A stretch of DNA of 64,000 nucleotides from Austropuccinia psidii (taxonomy: Eukaryota; Basidiomycota; Pucciniomycetes; Pucciniales; Sphaerophragmiaceae): assembly GCA_023105745.1 (NCBI GenBank), contig JALGQZ010000001.1:41502082-41566081 (forward strand), given 5' to 3'. Shown piece by piece: positions 34,778-45,576 of the stretch. Position numbers and translations under genes: made by a program. The notes below the pieces were generated by a model. That model saw nothing but the letters and a program-made list of their open reading frames with translations, was not told where the DNA came from and made no database searches. Each line of letters starts with the position of its first letter. The first letter of the stretch is position 1.

Positions 34778-35765
34778 TGTCTTTAATCAAATACTGTGCA
34801 GCTGGCAACAGACTCAGTAAAAGATATATCACTAGTTCAGAATCTTCAGAAGCAGAATCTGAAGACAGTATTGAGGTGCAAATTGCTAAAAGAGGCACTT
34901 TATTTAACTCAGAAAAAGATAAATTACCACCAAAAGGTGTGTATTTTATCTTATATTTTCACCTTTTATCTTTAAATTGACATGAAAATGGTGCATACCA
35001 GAAATGGAAGCAACTATTCAGTCCAACCAGATGGATGTGGAAAAGGAAGAGGCAAGACCAAATCCAGAAGTGCCAAATCTTCCACAAGAAAGACACATCT
35101 GGAGGATGCCAGAGTTGCCCCCCATTCCCCAAGGTCTGTACCAACAGATTTTGACGTGAATTCTGAGCCTGAACTAATTCATGATATTATTTCCAGGGCT
35201 GAACCATTTTCAAGTGGCAGCAATAGAAATATATCAATGCCATTACAAAAATTGGTTCAGAGCAGCCAAGGAAGAAGAGTGGGAAATATGCCCAAGCCTT
35301 TGGCAGGGGGCCATGAACTCCTACTTACACATCAAGAGCTTTCCGGGTCAGGAGAAGACCATAGAACTCTTAGGAGGATGGAGCCCCCTGTCTTGCAAAG
35401 ACAAGGTCAAAAAGATAAAGAATTGGTTGAAGAACCAAAGTCTTTTATCCATAGACCAGAAGAAAGAGTTGGAAATGACTCCAGCTTTGGAGACAGAGGC
35501 ACCAGTGGCATCTACCAGCTCCAAACCAGCTCCAGACATGTCCAAAGACAAGCCCAAAGGACCTCAGAAGAAGCAGAGAGGTCCCAAGAACCATCAAGGA
35601 AAGGGCAAAGGCAAAGCCAATTGGCACAGACCTTACCCACAAGGGTACAGGATCCCCAAATTGGAGCCTTCAGCTGTGGACAGTGTGTTCAATATGGCCA
35701 GAACTCTGATGGAATTCACAGCCAAGGAGCAGGAAAGGATGAACAGAAACTTTCCACGCAAATAA
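34778..35765 (+). CDS. Spliced accessory gene overlapping gag of B2 (+1 frame)
   Basis: The exons are 34,778-34,936, 35,002-35,133 and 35,197-35,765, with introns of 65 nt (GTGTGT...ACCAG) and 63 nt (GTCTGT...TTTCCAG, CTAAT branch-like site). Exon lengths equal those of B1, and no stop occurs before the TAA at 35,763. It follows a TTTTTCTAG acceptor at 34,777. The first ATG in frame is 35,004 in exon 2 (232 aa). Exon 1 could join a short upstream exon at the primer-binding site (ATG 34,410, donor GTACCC at 34,426); B1 has GTG there, so this is a weak option. Unlike the B2 gag-pol, this frame has no break. The gag-pol start codons at 34,982 and 34,988 lie in intron 1. No known domain is recognised. 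Two-copy conservation of every exon and splice site is the main support. Confidence 0.6.
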
Positions 35766-38700
35766 TTGGTGTACAGACTAGTATTAATGTAGAAATTGGT
35801 AAACTTGATGGAAAGTTAACTAAAATTGCATCAGATATAGTTGAATTAAAGAAAAATGACAAAAAATACTTTGAATTGCACCAAGTGACAAATGCCAAAC
35901 TTGACTCAATTACCGATTCTTGCATAAGAATTGAAAACATGTGCCAAGTTCAGCATGAAGAAGATCTTTCCATTTTTAAAATGAATGATCAACTTAAGAC
36001 TTTGCAAGACCATGTCTTGAAGATAGTTGAGAACACCAATCAATTTGCTATACACTTAGCAAAAAGTGACAGTGAAAGGCAAAAGTTGAAGAATGAAATA
36101 ATTGCAAGTGTGGAACAAATTCATAAGAATCATGAACCACACATTCCAAGACATTCTACACCTTTAACTGAAGAAAAACCTTCTATTAAAGAAAGTATTA
36201 CCCCATTTTTAGGAGAAAATGCCTACTCTGCAAGAGATATTCCCAAAATAGAAGAATGGCCAACATTCTCTGGTGAATGAGAATACAACCATATTGAATT
36301 CATCAGGACTATTGATATGTTGCAAGAAGACTTTAATATACCTGATGAAATCATAGTGGGAAAATTACACTGTTTGTTTACCAGAACTGCAAAGAAATGG
36401 TATTACAAAATGAGGATTGATCATGGTAAACATGATTGGTCTTGGTGGAAATCTGAAGTGATTATCAAATGGGCCAACAATTCTTGGAGGTTTAAAATGG
36501 AAAATGCCTTTGAAAATGCCATTTTCAACTCAGAAAAAGATAAACCACTTACTTGGTTCTTCAAACAAAAAGACAGATTATCAGCCTTACAACCAGATAT
36601 GTCTGACACTATGATTAATATGAAAATATTAAGAAAGTGTGGAGGAGAATTGGAACATGCTATCAAAATCAGATGTGTAGAACCCTGTTCAACAGAAGAC
36701 TAAATTAATGCTATGGAAGATATCATTGCCAGAACAAGAATTGGTAAAACTTGGTCTAAAATCCCAACAGAATCCAAGATGACCTCTAAGATCCCAAAGA
36801 GGATAAGAGACCAGAAAAACCTGTCTTAAAGTGTCATAAATGTGGAAGCACTGCACATTTAGCCAACACTTGCACAAAACAGACAAAGATCAATGAAGTT
36901 CAAGTCATTGAAGAAATTCAATGTACTGAAGAGAAAGAGGAGTCTGATCAAGATTCTGCAGTCTCTGAAGATACACCAGTGGAGGACTATCCCATTGAGA
37001 ACATTTCAGCTTTCTTTGATGTCACAGAAGTCCATACCCACTTGCCACAGTACAGTGAGGATTGCTGCAACCTGATCAATATCCAAGATTCCAGAATGTG
37101 TAAAACAAAACCTGCTAGAGGAAAGGGTTATACTGCTGGGGCATCCTGTATCACATCAGTTCTGATAAGTGATATTGAAGCCAAAGTAAATTTGGATACA
37201 GGGGCATTTTGCACTTGTGTGGGCAAAGATTATCTCCAAATTATACTTCCTGAATGGAAAAACCATCTATTACCAATAGAAGGTGTACAATTCAGTAGTG
37301 CCAGTAACAATATGTACCCCCTGGGCATATTGGACACTAATATTGTATTCCCACATCCAGCAGGAAGTGTAAGAATGAAAACTGAGATTGTAGTAATGGA
37401 TAATTGCACATCTCAGCACATCATTCTTGGAAATGATTACTTAAATATTTATGGTATTGATATAAACAACCATAAGGACAGATATTTCACAATTGGAGAT
37501 AACAAGAGACAAAAATTTGCTTTCTTCAACATGCCCAAACAGATATCTGTAGTATCTTCTATCAAGGATACTTACAAAGATGAATTTGTGACTAATCAGC
37601 TTGTTGAAGCACAAATTAATCAATCATTGTCACCAAAGATGAGGAATGAACTTATTAATGTGTTATACACTTATAAAAATGCATTTGCCTCTGATAATGA
37701 ACCATTAGTCGCTATAAGAGGACATGAAGTTGATATTACTCTTAACATTGACAGACCATATCCTCCAGTACTTAGAAGACCAGCTTATCCAGCCAGTCCC
37801 AGAGCTAGAGAAGCCTTTGAAAAACATATCCAAGAGTTGATCCAACTTGGTGTGCTAAGGAAAGTAGGCCATAATGAGGAAGTTGAAGTGACAACACCTG
37901 TTATTATTGCATGGCATAATGATAAGTCAAGAATGGTTGGAGATTTCAGAGCATTGAATACCTACACAGTTCCAGATAGGTATCCAATCCCTAGAATTCA
38001 AGAAACCTTGACTCAATTGTCTAAAGCCAAGTATATAACATCAATGGATGCATTGAAAGGCTTCCATCAAAATGTTTTGACGCCTAAAGCTAAGAAATTA
38101 CTTATAATTATCACTCACTGTGGTATTTTTGAGTATCTTAGGATGCCATTTGGCATTAAGAATTCTCCATCCCATTTTCAAAGGATGATGAACACCATCT
38201 TTCCTACAGAATTGTCTGAAGGATGGCTTATCATTTATATTGATGATATTATCATATGTTCTGATTCATGGTCTTTGCACCTTGAAAGACTTGCAAGAGT
38301 ACTTCATAAAGCTGCAGAAGTGAACATGAAAATTTCACTTAAGAAATGCAATTTTGGTTTTTGAAGAACTCAAAGCATTAGGACCTATTGTTTCTGGTTT
38401 AAGCTTGGGTATTGACAAAAACAAAGTAGCAGCAGTGTTACTTAAACCAATACCCCAGAATAAAAAAGAAATGATGTCTTTTCTTGGGTTTGCCAGTTAC
38501 TATAGGCAACACCTGAAAGACTTTGCAATTCTAGCCAAGTCACTTTATAGAATCTGTGATCAAAAGACTGTATTTGAGATGACACAGGAGAGAATTAAAG
38601 CTTATGAGAATATAAGAAAAGCCCTTACAGAAGCACCTTTACTCCTCATGCCTGACTGGAATATTCCTTTTAAGTTATACATTGATGCATGTGGAGATGG

Positions 38701-38969
38701 ACTAGGGGCAGCCCTACATCAAGTCCAGATTATTGATGACAAACCTACAGAAGGACCAGTTTGTTATATCTCAAGACAAAGCAAACCAACAGAAGCCAGA
38801 TATGGTGCAAGCCAAATGGAGTGCTTCTGTTTGGTATGGGCACTTGAGAAACTACACTATTATCTTGATGGCAGTGTTTTTTAAGTGATAACTGACTGTA
38901 ATGCCGTGAAATCACTTCTTAACATGAAAACTCCCAACAGAAATATGTTGAGATGGCAAATAGCCATTC

Positions 38970-39734
38970 TGTCACAGCCAAGGAGGCAGGGGCATTTCCA
39001 ATCATCATCAGCAAATCATTATATCATGGATACCCTTCAAAACCCAATCAGCAAGGGGGTTTCATTCAAGACTCTCCAAATACAGTTTTCATACAGGCAA
39101 GATCCAAATACAGTTTCAAACCTCAATACAGTTTTCATACAGGCAAGACCCAAATACAGGATTCACCAAATACAGGCCTGTAATCAATACAGGCGCAAAT
39201 ACCTGTATTGACTGTATAACCTGTATTGGATTCACCAATACAGGATTCAATCCCACATCCAACTTCTTCCAGCATACAGACAAGTATCTCAACACTCAAA
39301 CTCCAAGGCTGGTATTTCTCACATATACCAGCCCCTCTTCACCCACCTGGGGGTTTTTCCCCCAGTTAATTAAAATAGTTGATTTATTATTTAATATTAT
39401 TTTATTCTCACTTTTGGAATATTATTCTATTATTTACTAAGTTAGTCTTAGCCTTCCCTCACCTGTTCAGTAGAGTCCTGGTGGCCATATCCTTATTAAT
39501 TCCTTTTCTCTTTTCTGAACAGGTTGAAACAGTGACTCAGGATTATTTGTGGTTGGCTCTTTATTATTGCTTTTGCTTTGTCTCTCTTATCTTTTATACT
39601 TATTATTTTATTACTAGGAATTTATCCTCTTACTCCATTACTCTCATCATTTGAGTATTTCCTTTTGAGCCCTCCATAAGTAAGTCTGTTCACTGAGTGC
39701 CAGGCCCTCTTCATTTAGAAGAGCCCCTGTGACA
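38970..39734 (+). repeat. 5' LTR of element C
   Basis: It runs from TGTCACAGCC to CCCCTGTGACA. Between 39,075 and 39,260 it contains about a dozen ATACAG or CTGTAT motifs. A C/G-rich stem (CCTGGGGG...CCCCCAG) lies near 39,343-39,364. The two LTRs differ at AATTAAAA/AATGAAAA and ATTACTAGG/ATGACTAGG. Confidence 0.93.
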
Positions 39735-40501
39735 TTATTTTAATTAACTCATAATTGCTTCTTTCCTTTCATTCATTTTATTCATTTCTCTCATTCTTCT
39801 ATTATGATCTTTTAATGATTATGAACTTTAATGATTTTATGATTTTCATCAATTTTCATCTCTCTCATTTCATTCTCATGAAAATTTATTCTTTCTAATT
39901 TCTCTATTCTGCTGACCAATTCACTTTATTCTCTATCATCTTCATTTCTCTTTTGTTTGAATTCAGGTTTATTCAGGTTTTATTGCTTGGAATTAGTTGG
40001 GTTAATTGATTCATCATTCAGGGTTATTTGATTTGGGGTATTCAGTGGTTTTGATTGAAATTTCTCAAGATTATTGATTGATTGATTGATTGTTCAAGAC
40101 ATTGACTTCACCTCAAGATATTGATTGAATTTTGATTGATTTGATTTGATTGACTTGATTTGATTCTTCAAGATACCTGATTTATCCTCAATATTTGATT
40201 TGATTTATTGATTTGAATTTGATTCCTCAAGAAAATTGAATTGATTTTTGAAGATATTGATTGAATTCCTCAAGACTTAATTGATTTGATTTTGATTGAC
40301 TTGCTTTGACTTATTGATTGAAATTGATTACTCATAAGAATTTGACTTTGTCATCTTCACTCTTCAAGATTTATTCATATTGATTCACTTCAAGACTGTT
40401 TATTGATTCTTCAAGATCATCAAGATTCTCATTTAATTTGATTTGGTCAAGCCTTAATTTATTCAAAGTATCATCAAGTTTTTATTCATTCTTCTTTCAT
40501 A
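39735..40501 (+). other. Untranslated leader of element C
   Basis: This region separates the LTR from gag. It starts TTATTTTAATTAACTC and from about 40,060 consists largely of TTGATT and TCAAGA repeats. I could not match the bases after the LTR to a tRNA 3' end. Confidence 0.6.
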
Positions 40502-41860
40502 ATGCCAGTTCAGCATAGCCCACCAGCCAAGAATACAAGATCCCAGAGACATCAAGCTGTTCTCACTCCTACACAAAGGGCTCCTCTTGACCGCACACCA
40601 TCAGTTCATCAACTGAGTGCAAATCTGGACAGAGGACCACCAATGGAAGGAGCAGCACCCTCCAGAAGAGGAGGTGTGAAGTCTAGAAGATCAAGATCAT
40701 TCTCTGGACTATTGGGTGGTTATCCTGGTGTTTCTCAAGGGCCTAGAAGTAGATTGGGGGAAGCTGAAGATGAGGAGGGGGAGGAGTCTGTGGAAGAGGA
40801 AGAATCTGAGGAGACTGAAGTGGCAGCTGCCTTGGAAGGTGCTACTGAAGCTCCTGAGGCTCCAAATCTAGCCCTTTCTAATCAACCTTCTGTCTCTCAA
40901 GCTGAACCAAATTTCCTCAAGATGATGGAGCAAATGACTCAGTTTATGGGACAACTCACTCAAGCAGTTGCCCCAAGGGACACTTCAAAAGTCCCTGCAT
41001 TCAAGACTCCATCAATGAAGGCACCTGATTCTTTTGATGGTACTAAAGCTCATAAATTGAGAGGATTCATTCAATCCTGTCAATTGATCTTTCATAATGA
41101 CCCAGCAAACTTCTTCTCTGACAGGAAGAAGGTGCTTTATTCAACTTCTTTTCTTACTGGTAGAGCTGGCAAATGGATTGAACCTTACCTCTCAAATATC
41201 TCCAATGAAGACCCTTCTTACCTCCTCAATAACTGGCAGTGGTTTGAAACCCAGTTATTCACTCTGTTTGGTGATCCCAATGAAGTCAGAAAAGCTGAAC
41301 AAGAGTTGGACAATTTGAGGATGAGGGAAAGTGGTCAAGTTTCCTTGTACATAGCTGATTTCAGAAGTTTAATGTCAAGAATTGGAGACTGGGGGGAAAG
41401 GGCCTGTATTCATGTGTATAGAAGAGGCTTGGCATCAAGATTGTTGGACCAATTGGCTTCTCACCCTGGAACTTTTGATAGTCTTCAAGAACTCATGGAT
41501 ATCACCTTGGAATTAGATACCAGGTACCATGAGAGGCAGAAGGAAAAGGGCAGTCATCAAGAGAAGAAGCCTCCAATCAGTGGATCCAACTCCTCCAAGC
41601 CTCCTCAAAGTTCATCATCAAAGAAGCCTTATCACAAGAGGAATAAGAAGGGGAAGAATTTTCAAGTGTCCAAAGACAAGCCTCATGCTGCTCTCCTCAA
41701 TAAGGACAATAAACTAATTGGTTCTGAAAAGGAGAGGAGGATTAAAGAAGGCTTGTGCAATTATTGTGGTGGTAAACACCCATTTGAAAAATGCTTCAAG
41801 AGGCCTGAGAATAGGCAAGGGTCATCAAAAGGCTTCCCTAGCAAGCAGGGAAAAGCCTGA
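40502..41860 (+). CDS. Element C gag (452 aa)
   Basis: This is the capsid/nucleocapsid precursor. It has a basic, S/P-rich start, an acidic stretch at residues 80-125 (EDEEGEESVEEEESEE), and the retrotransposon gag domain at about 175-350 (DSFDGTKAHKLRGFI, WFETQLFTLFGDPNEVRKAE, FRSLMSRI). A basic S/K-rich region and a knuckle at ~420 (CNYCGGKHPFEKC) follow. The knuckle spacing is CX2CX3HX4C, one residue shorter than the usual CX2CX4HX4C. The start is ATG 40,502, in the position matched by the D gag. The stop TGA at 41,858-41,860 comes four bases after a slippery heptamer, so part of the product is probably extended into pol. Confidence 0.93.
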   Translation: MPVQHSPPAKNTRSQRHQAVLTPTQRAPLDRTPSVHQLSANLDRGPPMEGAAPSRRGGVKSRRSRSFSGLLGGYPGVSQGPRSRLGEAEDEEGEESVEEEESEETEVAAALEGATEAPEAPNLALSNQPSVSQAEPNFLKMMEQMTQFMGQLTQAVAPRDTSKVPAFKTPSMKAPDSFDGTKAHKLRGFIQSCQLIFHNDPANFFSDRKKVLYSTSFLTGRAGKWIEPYLSNISNEDPSYLLNNWQWFETQLFTLFGDPNEVRKAEQELDNLRMRESGQVSLYIADFRSLMSRIGDWGERACIHVYRRGLASRLLDQLASHPGTFDSLQELMDITLELDTRYHERQKEKGSHQEKKPPISGSNSSKPPQSSSSKKPYHKRNKKGKNFQVSKDKPHAALLNKDNKLIGSEKERRIKEGLCNYCGGKHPFEKCFKRPENRQGSSKGFPSKQGKA

Positions 41861-44800
41861 GTGGGAATCATGATGTGTTCAATGGTTCTCACTTATTTCC
41901 TTCAAGAGCACAATTGTGCACTCTGAATACTAGTGTCAAGAAATCTTTAAAATTTCTTATTTTTTCTTCAATCTCTGATATTTTTTATAGTATTCTCATT
42001 GATTCTGGTGCTACAAACTCTTTTATTGCAAAGAATTTTGTTCTCAAGTACTCATTGACCATGTCAGAGCTCCCTGAAAAGATTCCTCTTTTCATTCTGG
42101 ATTCCAGTGAATCCACTTCCCTGTTCATCACCCATTATACCAAGTGGGTTGTTGATTTACCTTCCTTCCCAAGCTTTGAATGGGATTTCTTTATCATAGA
42201 TTCACCCAAGGGAGAAGACCTAATATTGGGCTATGATTTCCTTTACCATTTCAATCCCATTATTGATTGGAAAAATGGATTGATCACCTATGATTCTAAT
42301 CATAAGGATTCTAGTGGTATTATTTCTTCTACTAGTAATGACTTATCCACTGCTGTCAACAGTGTTGCTCTGGTTGGTGAACTTAAGACACCTTCCCTTC
42401 CTCCTTCTGTCCATAACCCCTCCATTTTTCCCTCTCAGTCATTACTTCCATTAAGAGATGAAGTCTTCAAAGAGATAAAAGATGTTGGAGAAGATGTTGC
42501 TATATCTTCACTTCATCTCTTTCAAGGGGATATGGACCTTCCTCCTTTATCTTTTCATGCCTCCCTGGAGGAGCAGTGGGATGAGGAGGAAGATCCAGAA
42601 GAGATTGAAACTGTGCTGAAGGTAGTCCCTCCTGTTTATCACAAATATTTGGATGTATTCTCCAAAGTGAAAGCAGAGAAACTTCCTCCACACCGTGCCT
42701 GTGATCATCATATCGAACTGGAGGGTCTTCTACCTCCAGTTGGTGTTATCTACTCTTTATCAAAGAATGAGTCAGAAACACTGCGGGCCTACATTTCAGA
42801 GAATGTAGAGAAAGGTTTCATCAGACCAAGCTCCTCCTCAACAGGGGCACCTGTCCTTTTTGTTAAGAAAAAGGATGGTGGTCTCCGTTTGTGTGTTGAC
42901 TACCGCAAACTTAATGCTGTCACTAGGAAGAACAGGTATCCTGTTCCTCCAATGAATCAGCTTCTTACCGTCTTTAACGGTGCTACTATCTTCTCCAAGA
43001 TAGATCTGCGTGGTGCTTATAATCTCCTGAGAATTAAAGAGGGGGATGAGCATTTAACTGCCTTTAGAACCAAATATGGCAGTTATGAGTATTTGGTTAT
43101 GCCATTTGGCTTAACCAATGCTCCAGCTTCATTCCAAAATCTTGTGAATGATATCTTTGCAGATTATTTGGATATTTTTGTTGTAGTGTACTTAGATGAT
43201 ATTATGGTCTTCTCTAGCTCCTTGGATGAACATGTTAAACATGTGGCCTCTGTTCTCCAAAGACTGAGAGACAATAATTTGTTTGCTAAAGCCTCCAAGT
43301 GTGTATTCCATGCCTCAAGTGTGGAATACTTGGGCTATGTTGTGTCAAGTGATGGCCTCAAGATGGATTCTTCAAAAGTTCAACAAATCCTCAATTGGCC
43401 TCAGCCCAAGAACATCAAGGCCCTCCAATCTTTCCTTGGCTTTGCCAACTTTTATTGTCGTTTCATTAAAAATTATTCCAAAAAAATCTCTGCTCTCACT
43501 TCCCTTCTCAAAAAAGATTCTCCCTTCATCTTCAATGAGGAAGCTCTTAGCCAGTTTCAGATACTCAAAGAAGCTTTCACCACTGCTCCTATCCTCTCTC
43601 ACTTTAATCCTTCTCTCCCAACTATTGTAGAGACTGATGCCTCTGATTATGCCTTGGGTGCTGTACTGAGTCAGGTGAATGACTCAGGAAAGCACCCCAT
43701 TGCATTTGATAGTCGCAAGCTCTTACCAGCTGAACTCAACTATGAAATTCATGACAAGGAACTCCTTGGCATAGTTTGGGCTCTCAAGCGCTGGAGAGCC
43801 TTTCTCCTTTCTCTTTCTGATTCTTTTGAGGTCTTGACAGACCATTGTTCTCTCCAATATTTTATGTCCTCTAAAGTCCTTACTCGTCGTCAAGCCCGTT
43901 GGGCTGAATTTTTGTCTGAATTTCACTTTGTTATCACTTACCGCCCAGGCAGGCTGGCCACTTTACCAGATGCCTTGTCACGTCGGGACGACGTGTACCC
44001 AGAGAGGGGGGTGGATTTCATCAGCAAGAATCCTCAAAACTTTCATCAAGTTCTCAAGCAAAATGAAATTCAAGAGTCAAGATTCTTTTCCATAAAAGTT
44101 GAAATGTTTTCAGATTTAGTTGATCAGATCCAAAGACAAGTATGGCAAGACAAAGACTATAAGGAGATCCTCAAGAAATTAGCAAGAGGAGAATCAGTCC
44201 CAGACTATTCTCTTGAACCTCAAGCAAAATTATTATTGTTCAAAGATAGAGTAGTCATTCCAAGCAATCATGAAATTCAATTGGACATTCTTCAAAAGCG
44301 TCATGACTCACCATTGGCTGGCCATCCTGGCCAGGAGAAGACCCTCAAGCTCATCAAGAGGGATTTTTATTGGGCTGGCATGAATCAAATCATCAAGGAC
44401 TATGTGTCCTCATGTCAGCAATGTTCAAGAAACAAGAACATCCACCATAAGAAGTTTGGATTACTCAAGCCTCTTCAAATTCCATCTGGTCCTTGGAATT
44501 CTTTATCAATGGACTTTATCACTCAATTGCCCTTGTCAAGCAACTTTGATTCAATTTTAGTAGTTGTAGACAGATTTTCAAAAATGGCAATATTTATTCC
44601 AACTTATTCAACAATCACTGCACTGGACTTAGCTCAAATATTCATTAATCATGTCTTTTCCAAACATGGTCTTCCAATCAGTATTGTTAGTGATAGAGGT
44701 TCATTATTTGTTTCATCATTCTGGACCCAATTATGTCAGCAGCTCAAGATATCAAGAGATCTTTCAACTGCATTTCACCCTGAAACAGATGGACAGACAG

Positions 44801-45576
44801 AGAGGGTAAATCAGATTCTAGAACAGTATCTTCGGATGTATGTCAGTTACCATCAAGATGACTGGCACACCTGGCTCCCTCTGGCTGAATTTGCCTATAA
44901 TAATGCAGAACATTCATCCACAAAGCAATCACCTTTTTTCACCATTTATGGAAGAAATCCCAGCTTTGACTCAATCCATGTTTCTCAAGATTCACCTGCT
45001 GGAAAGTTATCAACAAAACTCCAATCAGTACAGCAAGTTGTCAAAGAAGAATTAGAGTCAGCAATAAGAAGATTCAAGAAGTATGCAGATAGAAATAGAG
45101 CAATTCCACCTGATTTCCAACCTGGGGACAAAGTATGGCTAGCCTCCAAGAACATCAAGACAACAAGACCCACCAAGAAGCTCTCAGAAAGATGGTTGGG
45201 ACCTTTTGAAGTTCTGAAGAAGATTGGCAGCCATGCATATCACCTCAAGTTGCCTCAACAATGGAAGTCAGTTCACCCTGTTTTCCATGCGTCCTTGTTA
45301 GAACCAGTGAAGCAATCAACTATCCCAAATCGACACCAATTGCCACCACCTCCAGTAATAGTGGAAGAGCAAGAAGAATGGGAAGTGGCTCAGGTTCTGG
45401 ACTCAAAACTCAAGAGAGGTTCATTATGGTATTTAGTTGAGTGGAAAGGATTCAGTGAAGACCCAGAAAGAACAACTTGGGAACCAGCTTTCAACCTTAC
45501 CAACTCTCCAGACCTTGTCAAGGACTTTCACACTTTGTATCCTGACAAGCCTGGCCCAAATGCCTCAAGAGTTTGA
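41842..45576 (+). CDS. Element C pol: protease, RT, RNase H, integrase, chromodomain
   Basis: The frame opens after a TAG at 41,839 and runs to 45,576, about 1,244 codons. There is no ATG near the start, in keeping with synthesis as a gag-pol fusion. Domains (residues from 41,875): protease LIDSGATNSFI (~41); RT VDYRKLN and YLDDIMVF (~440); RNase H ETDASDYALG (~585) and LPDALSRR (~697); integrase HHCC (808-845); the core with MDFITQLP, SDRGSLF and TDGQTERVN (catalytic D, D, E at about 878, 938 and 973); the GPF module (RWLGPFEV); and a classical chromodomain near 1,167-1,225 (WEVAQVLD, YLVEWKGF, TTWEPAFNL). A canonical chromodomain of this kind marks chromoviruses and usually directs insertion to marked chromatin. 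Confidence 0.95.
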   Translation, partial: QAGKSLSGNHDVFNGSHLFPSRAQLCTLNTSVKKSLKFLIFSSISDIFYSILIDSGATNSFIAKNFVLKYSLTMSELPEKIPLFILDSSESTSLFITHYTKWVVDLPSFPSFEWDFFIIDSPKGEDLILGYDFLYHFNPIIDWKNGLITYDSNHKDSSGIISSTSNDLSTAVNSVALVGELKTPSLPPSVHNPSIFPSQSLLPLRDEVFKEIKDVGEDVAISSLHLFQGDMDLPPLSFHASLEEQWDEEEDPEEIETVLKVVPPVYHKYLDVFSKVKAEKLPPHRACDHHIELEGLLPPVGVIYSLSKNESETLRAYISENVEKGFIRPSSSSTGAPVLFVKKKDGGLRLCVDYRKLNAVTRKNRYPVPPMNQLLTVFNGATIFSKIDLRGAYNLLRIKEGDEHLTAFRTKYGSYEYLVMPFGLTNAPASFQNLVNDIFADYLDIFVVVYLDDIMVFSSSLDEHVKHVASVLQRLRDNNLFAKASKCVFHASSVEYLGYVVSSDGLKMDSSKVQQILNWPQPKNIKALQSFLGFANFYCRFIKNYSKKISALTSLLKKDSPFIFNEEALSQFQILKEAFTTAPILSHFNPSLPTIVETDASDYALGAVLSQVNDSGKHPIAFDSRKLLPAELNYEIHDKELLGIVWALKRWRAFLLSLSDSFEVLTDHCSLQYFMSSKVLTRRQARWAEFLSEFHFVITYRPGRLATLPDALSRRDDVYPERGVDFISKNPQNFHQVLKQNEIQESRFFSIKVEMFSDLVDQIQRQVWQDKDYKEILKKLARGESVPDYSLEPQAKLLLFKDRVVIPSNHEIQLDILQKRHDSPLAGHPGQEKTLKLIKRDFYWAGMNQIIKDYVSSCQQCSRNKNIHHKKFGLLKPLQIPSGPWNSLSMDFITQLPLSSNFDSILVVVDRFSKMAIFIPTYSTITALDLAQIFINHVFSKHGLPISIVSDRGSLFVSSFWTQLCQQLKISRDLSTAFHPETDGQTERVNQILEQYLRMYVSYHQDDWHTWLPLAEFAYNNAEHSSTKQSPFFTIYGRNPSFDSIHVSQDSPAGKLSTKLQSVQQVVKEELESAIRRFKKYADRNRAIPPDFQPGDKVWLASKNIKTTRPTKKLSERWLGPFEVLKKIGSHAYHLKLPQQWKSVHPVFHASLLEPVKQSTIPNRHQLPPPPVIVEEQEEWEVAQVLDSKLKRGSLWYLVEWKGFSEDPERTTWEPAFNLTNSPDLVKDFHTLYPDKPGPNASRV
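41848..41892 (+). promoter_or_regulatory. Probable -1 ribosomal frameshift signal between gag and pol of element C
   Basis: GGGAAAA at 41,848-41,854 is in the gag phase X XXY YYZ (codons CAG GGA AAA). Six bases later a stem can form between GTGGGAA (41,861-41,867) and TTCTCAC (41,886-41,892), with one G-U pair and an 18-nt loop. The pol frame is -1 relative to gag and opens only at 41,842, so the heptamer lies in the 19-nt overlap. Confidence 0.75.
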
